This document shows positions 1 to 6,252 of a stretch of DNA of 10,158 bases, one piece after another. Origin of the DNA: Chloroflexota bacterium (GTDB lineage: Bacteria; Chloroflexota; Anaerolineae; Ardenticatenales; Ardenticatenaceae). Below the pieces are notes generated by a model. That model was not told the origin of the DNA. It saw only the letters and a program-made list of their open reading frames with translations, and did not search any database. The stretch lies in contig DOUV01000827.1 of the NCBI GenBank assembly GCA_003520455.1, positions 1-10,158 of the forward strand, given 5' to 3'. Position numbers and translations under genes: made by a program. Within the stretch, counting starts at the first letter, position 1; every line of letters begins with the position of its first letter.

Positions 1-1509
1 TTCCAGAATCCGTTCAACCAGATCACGGGCGCGCGCCTGACCGTCTTCGAGGAGGTGGCCTTCGGGCTCGAGAACCTGGGCGTCCTGCGCGACGAGATGG
101 TCCGCCGCGTCCAGGCCGTCCTGGAGCGGCTCAAGATCGGCCATCTGGCCGAGCGTTCGCCCTACGCCCTCAGTGGAGGCCAGCAACAGCGGGTGGCGAT
201 TGCCAGCATCCTGGTGTTGGCGCCGCAGGTGCTCGTCATGGACGAACCGACGGCTCAACTCGATCCGGTTGGGACCGGCGAGGTGATGGACGTACTCGCC
301 GACCTGGCGGAAGCGGGCGCGAGCGTCGTGCTGGCCACCCACAAGCTCGCCCAAGCGGCGCCGTTCGCTCAGAGCGCGCTGCTGCTGGAGGAGGGCCGTC
401 TGGTCCGGCACGCCGCTGCTGCCGAGGTCCTGGCCGATCCGCTCCTCGACGAGCTGGGCGTGGAGCGCCCGGCGCCGGCTCGTCTGGCCCAGCACCTGGG
501 CTTGCCGCCACTCTGGCCGGTGACTGTCGAGGACGGGCTTCCATACTTCCGTGCCGCCCTGCGCTCGCTGCCCGCACCGGAGAGCGGCGGAGATAGATCA
601 TCAGCCCCACGGTGGGCACCTGGGGGCCAGGCAGGGGGCGCAAGCGATCGAACCCCGCACCCCACGCCGCAACCGCTCCCGTCGCTTTTGCATCCCCATC
701 CAACACCGGTTGCGCTCGACGAGGTCCACTTTACGTATCCCAGTGGGGTCGAGGCCTTGCGCGGTGTCAGCCTGAGCCTCGAGCCCGGAGCGATCACCAC
801 ACTCATTGGGGAGAACGGGGCCGGGAAGACAACGCTCAGCAAGCTGATCAACGGGTTGCTCCGCCCGACCGCCGGGCGTGTCCGTGTCGGCGACTGGCTT
901 GCGGCCGACCACCCCGTCAGCGATCTGGCCCACCGTGTGGGCTACGTCTTCCAGAACCCGGACGAGCAACTCTTCAAGAGCACGGTTTGGGATGAGGTTG
1001 CCTTCGGGCCGCGCAATTTGGGACTGACCGGCCGCCGGCTGCAGCAGGCGGTGACGCGGGCCCTGGAACTGACCGGGCTAACCGCTGCTGCCGAGGTTCA
1101 TCCCTACGATCTCCAGCTCGCCGAGCGCCGCTGGGTGGCGATTGCCTCAGTTTTGGCGATGGAACCCCCGGTGATTATCCTGGATGAACCGACGACGGGG
1201 CAGGATCGGCGCGGACGCGAGCGCCTCGCGCGACTCCTGGATCGGCTGCGCGTTGCCGGTCACACGTTGCTGGCGATCACGCATGACATGGACTTCGCCG
1301 CCGAGCAGGCCGACCTGGTGGCGATGATGGCCGACGGCCGGGTATTGACGGTCGGCCCGCCGGGTCAGGTCTTTGCCGACGCCACCCTGCTGCGGCAGGC
1401 CGGGCTCGAGTCGCCGCCTGTTGCTCGCCTGGCCCACGCACTCAGCCTGGGCTCTCAGATCGTCACTGAGGCCCAATTCGTGGCGGCGTGGGCAGGGCGG
1501 TGGGAGTAG
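1..1509 (+). CDS. Fused two-domain ECF/CbiO-type ABC transporter ATPase (5' end outside window)
   Basis: This protein would power an energy-coupling-factor (ECF) type importer for vitamins, cobalt/nickel or similar small substrates, working on the cytoplasmic side with an EcfT membrane protein and a substrate-binding S component; neither partner is in the window. The open frame runs from base 1 with 502 visible residues and begins inside the first nucleotide-binding domain at its Q-loop (FQNP). Domain 1 shows signature LSGGQQQR (about 57-64), Walker B VLVMDEP and an H-loop histidine (LATH). A Pro/His-rich linker (about 190-236) leads to domain 2: Walker A GENGAGKTT (270-278), Q-loop FQNPDEQ, Walker B VIILDEPTTGQD and H-loop AITHD. 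The signature of domain 2 is degenerate (DLQLAERR in place of LSGGQ). Walker A of domain 1 lies upstream of the window. The next in-frame GTG at 55 is internal, not the start. The substrate cannot be told from sequence. Confidence 0.5.
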   Translation, partial: FQNPFNQITGARLTVFEEVAFGLENLGVLRDEMVRRVQAVLERLKIGHLAERSPYALSGGQQQRVAIASILVLAPQVLVMDEPTAQLDPVGTGEVMDVLADLAEAGASVVLATHKLAQAAPFAQSALLLEEGRLVRHAAAAEVLADPLLDELGVERPAPARLAQHLGLPPLWPVTVEDGLPYFRAALRSLPAPESGGDRSSAPRWAPGGQAGGASDRTPHPTPQPLPSLLHPHPTPVALDEVHFTYPSGVEALRGVSLSLEPGAITTLIGENGAGKTTLSKLINGLLRPTAGRVRVGDWLAADHPVSDLAHRVGYVFQNPDEQLFKSTVWDEVAFGPRNLGLTGRRLQQAVTRALELTGLTAAAEVHPYDLQLAERRWVAIASVLAMEPPVIILDEPTTGQDRRGRERLARLLDRLRVAGHTLLAITHDMDFAAEQADLVAMMADGRVLTVGPPGQVFADATLLRQAGLESPPVARLAHALSLGSQIVTEAQFVAAWAGRWE

Positions 1510-1555
1510 CGGGTCGCGTGACGGCCGGTGGCTGATTTGAACCATGCCAACCTGA

Positions 1556-1642
1556 TCTCCAATCGCTCATATTGGTGGAGCGTGGGCGAGCGCGTCGCGC
1601 TCGCCCACGCTCCACACCCTATTCCGTATGAGCGTCTCCAAT
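1556..1642. mobile_element. MITE-like palindromic element with 8-bp direct repeats
   Basis: The core (1564-1634, 71 bp) begins with CGCTCATA and ends with its exact reverse complement TATGAGCG. Inside lies a perfect inverted repeat with 20-bp arms (1575-1594 and 1596-1615) around a single central base. Directly outside the core on each side is the same 8-mer, TCTCCAAT (1556-1563 and 1635-1642), as expected of a target-site duplication. It has no coding capacity, so any movement would need a transposase supplied in trans. It lies about 50 bp after the ATPase stop codon. No T-run follows the stem, which argues against a simple intrinsic terminator, although the stem could still stabilise or end the upstream transcript. 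The structure is seen directly; its mobility is inferred. Confidence 0.5.
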
Positions 1643-2088
1643 AATCGAATCGTGGCCCCGGTTGAGGGTGGGCCGGCGATGGCCGTCGGGTTGGACTCTA
1701 GCTTCGGTCTGAGGCATACTTAGGCCGCAGCAGCTCACGTCCGGCTGCCTGACGACGCGTCACGATGGATGGTCGTTGCACCATCACCAGTTCGCGGGAT
1801 TCTTTTCGTTTCGCTGTTGTGCATTGCTTGCGAGCAGGTCGCGGCCGCCCGGCCGCCCAGTGTAGAGCGAGTCCCACCCGGCACCTGCTCCGGTACAATT
1901 CTACTCCTCCTCTTACGCCAGCATCCGGCACCCGGCCGTGTCCGCCGGACCCCCGGCGCCCTGCCTGAGCGCTCACACGACAATGGAAACAATCAGCGTT
2001 TTCCTGTGAAGGGAGGGGCCTGGCGCACGGCTGCCTCAAGCAAGCACCCTCAATCGCCGTGGATCGTTCCGATGATTCGAGCGCCGGG

Positions 2089-2126
2089 CTTCCATTGGGA
2101 GCAGGTTCTTCCATTGCGAGCAGGTT
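2089..2126. repeat. 19-bp tandem direct repeat
   Basis: Two head-to-tail 19-base units, 2089-2107 and 2108-2126, begin CTTCCATTG and end GAGCAGGTT, and differ at one base only (G versus C at unit position 10). Part of the second unit, the 12-mer TTGCGAGCAGGT (2114-2125), recurs at 1828-1839 in the same gene-free stretch. Function unknown; replication slippage is the simplest origin. Confidence 0.5.
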
Positions 2127-2321
2127 AGGGTCCCAGCGGAGGCGAATCATGGTAGAGGACGCCCGGCCACGTTTTCTCCCAACCTCCGACGCCGTTCCTC
2201 CTCTCACCGTTCGCCCTGTTGATTGCTTGTCGGTACCGGCGCCCTTCGGCTGGCGTCGTGACCCGCATTGACGGCCGCGTAGCCTGGACTGAGTAGCGTG
2301 CTCACCTCGCCGGCACCCGCC

Positions 2322-2349
2322 ATCCGCGGTGATGGATGGTACCGCGGAT
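2322..2349. promoter_or_regulatory. Inverted repeat upstream of the secreted-protein gene
   Basis: Perfect 9-bp arms ATCCGCGGT (2322-2330) and ACCGCGGAT (2341-2349) enclose 10 bases and sit about 50 bp before the ATG at 2400. The placement would suit an operator for a dimeric regulator or a 5'-leader hairpin. A second small stem, GGGTC-ACGC-GACCC (2371-2384), follows just before the ribosome binding site. The role is inferred. Confidence 0.5.
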
Positions 2350-2387
2350 TGGTTCGTATTTCGAGAGAAAGGGTCACGCGACCCTTG

Positions 2388-2394
2388 AAAGGAG
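2388..2394 (+). promoter_or_regulatory. Ribosome binding site that fixes the start at 2400
   Basis: AAAGGAG lies five bases before the ATG at 2400. The earlier in-frame GTG at 2298 has no comparable site and would place 34 residues in front of a well-formed signal peptide, so 2400 is preferred. Confidence 0.5.
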
Positions 2395-2399
2395 ACCAC

Positions 2400-5135
2400 A
2401 TGCGACCTGTCAGCTTGTGGTACTTGCGGGCATCTTTTTGCCTTGCACTCCTCTGGTTTGTGCAACTTCCCCAGGGAGAGCTAACGTCGGCTTTTTCTCG
2501 GGCAGAGAACTCTATTCGCTACGGAGAGTTTCTGTCGGCCAGGATTGCGACACCTGGCGAAGTGCAGAAATACACCTTTGAGGCGCAGCCCGGCGAGGTG
2601 GTCACCCTCATTTTGGAGAATCAAACCTCCGGTGGGCTGGCGTTGGCTCTCTACGATCCCAGCGATCAGCTGGTCACGCGCTCAGTGGGCCCGGGGGATC
2701 GCGAGTTGGTGAACGTCGCGCTGGCCCTCCCGGGTGGGTATACAGTCCGGGTCACCGGCCAGGAGGCTGCCGTCGGAGACTACGAGCTGGGCCTCTTCTC
2801 CAACGCGAGCCTGAGCGTGCTCACTCCAACCACCATCGGACCGGGTCAGGTGGTCGGGCACCGCTTTGATGTCGAGGGAGCCTATGCTCTCTTCAGCGTC
2901 CCCGGCGCGGCAAATGAAGTCCTCACGCTCTTCATCGATACTCGTCTCAACGGTGGCCTTGAGGCGCGACTCTTTGGCCCAGACGGGCGCCAGGTTGCCG
3001 CACTCAACCAGGCTGACGCCGCTGATGACCTGCTGCTCGAGAGTCAGCTTTTGCCTGCGAGCGGCACCTACTTGTTGTTGGTCAATCCTCACGGTTCCAG
3101 CACTGGCGATGTCGTGGTGGCAGCCTACGCGGGCTCAGAGTACAGCCACTCGATGCCCGCGGCCATTGGCGCTGGCGAGTTGCGAACCGGGAGCCTGGGC
3201 GTCGGTGAGCAAGCATTCCTGCGTTTCGCAGGGATGGCAGGCGAGCGAGTGGTGGTCCACGCCGACCACTGGGCCGGCGGTAGCTTCTATCTCCGGCTCT
3301 TTGATCCCCTCGGCATCCCGCTCGCCAGTCGGCTGGCGCCCGCGGGGAACGGTGTTGCGGAATTGGAGGCCACGTTACCCGAGGATGGCGACTACCTCGT
3401 CGTCTTCGATCCCTACCGTGATGTCGTCGGTGAGTACACGGTTGCCCTCTACGGCACGCCGGCGGGCGTCGAGCCGACGCCTACCCTCATTGCGCCGGGC
3501 GAGAGCGCGAGTGGCTCCGTGGAGGAGGCGGGTCAACAGGCACTCTACACCTTTGACGCAGCGGCCAATCAGGAGGTCACCCTGGCGGTCGACAACAATC
3601 TCAGCGATGGCCTGACCCTGCTGATGATCTCGCCCTCGGGCGAGGTGGTCGGCCGCGATGAGAGTACCAGCGCTGGAGCCGATCAGCTTCTCATGACCTA
3701 CACTCACCAGGCCGGCCGCTACCTTGTGGTGATCACGCCGCGCCATGGTGCCACCGGCAGCTACCGGCTGGCCTTCTATAGCCAACCGAATGAAGCAGTT
3801 GGTGCTGTCCCGCTCGACTACGGGGATACGCTCGCCGGCACCGGAAGTGACTCGGGCGACCACGGAATCTATCGCTTCGATGGCCGCGCCGGTCAGACGA
3901 TAACAGTCTTTGCGGACAGCGCCCTGGATGGGGGGTTCGATCTACGCCTCTTCGATCCCAACGGCCAACTCATCGCTGATCAGCAACGTCCCGATCGTGG
4001 TGGCAGTGCGGTGCTCGAGAACGTCACCCTTCCCATGAACGGGGCCTACCTCGTCGCTCTCGACCCGGTCCTCGGTGCCACTGGCGCCTGGGAAGTCACG
4101 GTGTACAATACGGCCGGCACGAACGTCATCTCGCCGAAGCCGCTTGTCTACGAGGTACCTGCAACGAGTTCGATCAGCAAGCCGCGCGGACAGGTTTTCT
4201 ACCGTTTCACCGGTACCCAGGGTGACGAGGTTTCCGTCGATCTGGAAAGCGCGCTATCGGGAGGTGTTGCCGTGCGGCTGATTGCCCCGACCGGCCAGCA
4301 GCTTGCGGCGCAGGCAATCCCTACGGCTGAGCCGACCGTTGCACTGGAAAATATCGTGCTGCCAGTGACGGGCGAGTACCTTATCGTCGTGGATCCGCTG
4401 CATGAGGCCACCGGCTCGTTTTCTGTTGAGGTGACGCGGGATGGGACTGTGGATGTCTCTCCCAGCCCGAGCGACTATGTCGTGGCAACGAGCCCGGCCG
4501 GGCGGCGGGCCGCCCGCGGGCAGAGTGTCAGCTACGAAATCGCGCTCGCCCCGCGCGACGGCTTCTCGGGACCGGTCGAGGTCCAGTTCGATCCAACCTC
4601 GACGCCTCCCGATGCCAGTATATTCCTTGATGAGAAGCCCATCACGCTCCCCGGGAGCGTCACCCTCACGGTGTATGTCGGCGCAGCCACGCCGCGCGGT
4701 GATTACGCCCTGCGTCTGGTCGCCACGTCCGGATCATCGCAGCAGGGCCTGTCCCTCAAGTTGCACGTTCTGGGCCGCCTCGATTGGGTTGTCACGCCGT
4801 CGGTCGCGCAGGTTGCCGCCGGCCACGCCATAAGCTTGCAGGGTCTCCTGGCCCACGCCGATGGTGGCAGTGGCACGATCATCCTCACGGCTGACCCGGC
4901 GACCGTTCCACCGAATGCGAGGATCGCATTTGCGCCCACCGTTCTCACGACAGGCAGTGGGAATATCACCGTCACCGTCCGAACCGCCCCCACTACGCCA
5001 CCCGGCGATTACACCCTCAAGCTGCGGGCGACAGTTGACAGCGACCTCCAGTCCATCGCACGGGTGCTCTTGCGCGTGCGACCGCTGACCGCCGGCCCGG
5101 ATCCACTCATCTTCCTGCCGCTCCTGAAACGGTAG
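2400..5135 (+). CDS. Exported repeat protein: six PPC-like beta modules plus two Ig-like modules
   Basis: A 911-residue protein probably exported to the cell surface or medium; enzymatic activity is not evident. Residues 1-38 look like a signal peptide: MRPVSLWYLR, a hydrophobic stretch around 11-23, and possible cleavage after SRA near residue 36. Six beta-rich modules follow (about 41-133, 142-244, 252-352, 360-460, 468-570, 580-680). Each has a Y/L-x-F strand, a G-G-hydrophobic step, a P-x-G-x turn and a closing G-x-Y-L-V strand; the closing Tyr falls at 114, 224, 332, 441, 550 and 660. This resembles the bacterial pre-peptidase C-terminal (PPC) fold. Residues 683-790 and 793-895 form two Ig-like modules of the kind with a late T-P-x-G-D-Y motif. 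The chain ends PLIFLPLLKR. No catalytic protease domain is present, so a binding, adhesive or structural role is the guess. It appears monocistronic. Confidence 0.5.
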   Translation: MRPVSLWYLRASFCLALLWFVQLPQGELTSAFSRAENSIRYGEFLSARIATPGEVQKYTFEAQPGEVVTLILENQTSGGLALALYDPSDQLVTRSVGPGDRELVNVALALPGGYTVRVTGQEAAVGDYELGLFSNASLSVLTPTTIGPGQVVGHRFDVEGAYALFSVPGAANEVLTLFIDTRLNGGLEARLFGPDGRQVAALNQADAADDLLLESQLLPASGTYLLLVNPHGSSTGDVVVAAYAGSEYSHSMPAAIGAGELRTGSLGVGEQAFLRFAGMAGERVVVHADHWAGGSFYLRLFDPLGIPLASRLAPAGNGVAELEATLPEDGDYLVVFDPYRDVVGEYTVALYGTPAGVEPTPTLIAPGESASGSVEEAGQQALYTFDAAANQEVTLAVDNNLSDGLTLLMISPSGEVVGRDESTSAGADQLLMTYTHQAGRYLVVITPRHGATGSYRLAFYSQPNEAVGAVPLDYGDTLAGTGSDSGDHGIYRFDGRAGQTITVFADSALDGGFDLRLFDPNGQLIADQQRPDRGGSAVLENVTLPMNGAYLVALDPVLGATGAWEVTVYNTAGTNVISPKPLVYEVPATSSISKPRGQVFYRFTGTQGDEVSVDLESALSGGVAVRLIAPTGQQLAAQAIPTAEPTVALENIVLPVTGEYLIVVDPLHEATGSFSVEVTRDGTVDVSPSPSDYVVATSPAGRRAARGQSVSYEIALAPRDGFSGPVEVQFDPTSTPPDASIFLDEKPITLPGSVTLTVYVGAATPRGDYALRLVATSGSSQQGLSLKLHVLGRLDWVVTPSVAQVAAGHAISLQGLLAHADGGSGTIILTADPATVPPNARIAFAPTVLTTGSGNITVTVRTAPTTPPGDYTLKLRATVDSDLQSIARVLLRVRPLTAGPDPLIFLPLLKR

Positions 5136-5149
5136 GTGCCGGCAGCCGA

Positions 5150-5446
5150 CGGAGTGCCCGCCAGGTTCTTCGCCCCGCTCGTGGACTCGTGGCCTTGCAA
5201 TTGTGGAGGCGCGAGCCGCATGCTATACTCGAAACGGGCACACAAGCTCTCCTGGCCTGGCGCGGCGAGGGTTGTGGCAGTATGGCCGGTCGCTGGATCG
5301 GCGGTTAGTTGGCCGTGTACAGGCGGAGGAGCGGGGTGGTCCTCGAGAGTGGAGGCCTCGTCTCCAGGCTCACGATCTTCGATGATATCGAGCGCTTCGA
5401 CCGCGTGGCCCAGGCGGGGTCTTCGGTCCCTGCGTCTCGTTCGTGA
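5150..5446 (+). pseudogene. Probable relic of a SnoaL/NTF2-like protein C-terminus
   Basis: Reading from base 5150 in one frame gives about 52 codons, a TAG at 5306-5308, then about 45 more codons to a TGA at 5444-5446. The text on both sides of the TAG looks like one protein. Before it is HAILETGTQALLAWRGEG; after it come VVLESGGLVSRLTIFDD and IERFDRVA. That pattern (L-x-x-R/W-x-G, then a strand with G-x-x-x-R-x-x-x-F-D-D) is how SnoaL/NTF2-like domains usually close, including those at the ends of some cyclase-type and regulator proteins. No start codon with a ribosome binding site and no N-terminal part were found, so a decayed gene fragment is the best reading. The likeness is judged by eye. 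A short GTG-started peptide (5315-5446) is possible but has no ribosome binding site. Confidence 0.5.
5201..5229 (+). promoter_or_regulatory. Weak sigma70-like promoter candidate
   Basis: TTGTGG (5201-5206) and TATACT (5224-5229) are 17 bases apart. The -10 box matches consensus at five of six positions, the -35 box at only three. It lies inside the presumed SnoaL relic, about 420 bp before the DUF3267 gene, so chance occurrence is quite possible. Confidence 0.5.
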
Positions 5447-5649
5447 CGGCCGGTCGTTCCTGGGAGGCGAGCGAGATCCACAATGGAGTAGGCTGCGGCT
5501 ACTCCTCGTCGACCTTCACTGAGTGGAAAGTGCCTTGCGCGGGTTGGAGGCGTCGCTTCCAGCGCGCCAACATCGAAACAGACGAGCAAGTGCGCCGCTA
5601 GCCTCATCCCCTCCCGCCTCATTACGTCGCCATCTCGCACCTTGACCTG
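5447..5649. other. Spacer between the relic and the DUF3267 gene
   Basis: This stretch holds a small hairpin with arms GGAGTAG (5485-5491) and CTACTCC (5499-5505) and no T-run. It also holds the in-frame upstream extension of the next gene, stopped by TAG at 5599-5601. No other gene is visible. Confidence 0.5.
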
Positions 5650-6189
5650 ATGCGCCGGCGCGGCCGGGTGTTGGTCTACCTGGTCTCGCTGGCGCTTGTC
5701 GCGCCTACGACGCTCGCGGCGCTCTGGTTGCTTGCGTGGGTGGACGAACGGCGCCCGGGGGTCCTGGGGGGTGACATCGGCGGGGGGGTGATCCTGGCTG
5801 GGGCGGCCGGACTTGTGCTGCTTCTCGCGGCCCACGAGGCAATCCACGGGGCATGCTTCGTCCTGTTCGGCCACCGGCCCCGCTTCCGGTTCCGAGGCGG
5901 GATGCTCTTCGTCGAGGTCGGGTACGGCCTCCTGGCCCGCGATGAGTACCTGGTGGTGCTTCTGACGCCGCTCGTGCTTCTGACGGGAGCGGGCTTGGTT
6001 GCTCTCGCCTGGGGACCGCCACTCCTGGCGCCACTGGTCGCGAGCCTGTTGATCATCAACGCTGTTGGTGCGGCGGGCGACCTGGTGGCCGCCGGGCTGT
6101 TGCTGCGTGTTCCTCGCCGCGCGCTGCTCCAGCAGACGCCCGGCGGGCTGTGTGTGTATCATTATGATGGGCAACGAAGACCACTGTAA
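5650..6189 (+). CDS. DUF3267 family putative membrane zinc peptidase
   Basis: The 179-residue product is an integral membrane protein with the zinc-site motif HEAIH (62-66), followed by G67. Hydrophobic segments lie near 8-30, 43-66, 100-121 and 123-147. After the zinc motif come the landmarks of the DUF3267 putative zincin family: a G-Y segment, A-R-D-E-Y-L-V (96-102), a T-P helix start, N137, G-D (143-144, D144 a candidate further zinc ligand), and a closing T-P-G-G-x-x-V-Y stretch (163-170). Substrate and role in the cell are unknown. The start is uncertain. ATG 5650 has no ribosome binding site, and the family's usual N-terminal pattern (LP..Y..I..LDL) is encoded in frame immediately upstream, where the only stop is TAG 5599-5601 and no ATG, GTG or TTG lies between that stop and 5650. 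The gene may therefore be N-terminally damaged. It ends 63 bp before the phosphofructokinase start, so cotranscription is possible. Confidence 0.5.
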   Translation: MRRRGRVLVYLVSLALVAPTTLAALWLLAWVDERRPGVLGGDIGGGVILAGAAGLVLLLAAHEAIHGACFVLFGHRPRFRFRGGMLFVEVGYGLLARDEYLVVLLTPLVLLTGAGLVALAWGPPLLAPLVASLLIINAVGAAGDLVAAGLLLRVPRRALLQQTPGGLCVYHYDGQRRPL

Positions 6190-6242
6190 GCCTATTCCTG
6201 AGTGGACGCTCGCGGGTGTCCGCTCGAATCAGATGAGTTGAG

Positions 6243-6247
6243 AGGAG
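6243..6247 (+). promoter_or_regulatory. Ribosome binding site deciding the phosphofructokinase start
   Basis: AGGAG lies five bases before ATG 6253 (eight before the adjacent ATG 6256). An upstream in-frame ATG-less extension to 6202 has no such site and adds residues not conserved in the family. Confidence 0.5.
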
Positions 6248-6252
6248 AATCT

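Larger units (their letters stand above)
1510..2399. other. Gene-free stretch of about 890 bases
   Basis: No open frame here has protein-like composition. The longest, on the minus strand at 1698-2465, is rich in Arg, Ser and Cys, shows no motif, and overlaps the start of the secreted-protein gene. What can be seen: a palindromic element with flanking direct repeats (1556-1642); a small hairpin with arms GATGGT/ACCATC (1768-1785); a 19-bp tandem duplication (2089-2126); a shared 12-mer TTGCGAGCAGGT at 1828 and 2114; and an inverted repeat (2322-2349) before the secreted-protein gene. A TTGACG at 2268-2273 has no convincing -10 box 17 bases downstream, so no promoter is called. Confidence 0.5.

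Noticed and set aside
543..708. Frameshift or insertion between the two ATPase domains
   Set aside because: The frame stays open and the Pro/His-rich text is a plausible linker between fused nucleotide-binding domains; no motif is lost.
2268..2296. Promoter before the secreted-protein gene (TTGACG plus 17 bases)
   Set aside because: The hexamer at the -10 position is GAGTAG, too far from consensus.
1698..2465. 255-codon minus-strand open frame
   Set aside because: Composition is Arg/Ser/Cys-rich without motifs, no ribosome binding site was seen, and it overlaps the start of a well-supported plus-strand gene.
2500..4440. CRISPR or other DNA-level repeat array within the secreted-protein gene
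   Set aside because: The repeats are protein modules of about 109 residues with diverged DNA; there is no short repeat-spacer pattern.
5306..5601. TAG recoded as an amino acid (two frames interrupted by TAG)
   Set aside because: Well-supported genes in the window end with TAG (1507-1509, 5133-5135, 8403-8405), so TAG works as a normal stop here; gene decay is simpler.
5305..6174. 289-codon minus-strand open frame
   Set aside because: Its main part is the antisense of the DUF3267 gene, low-complexity Arg/Pro/Gln-rich; a by-product of high GC.
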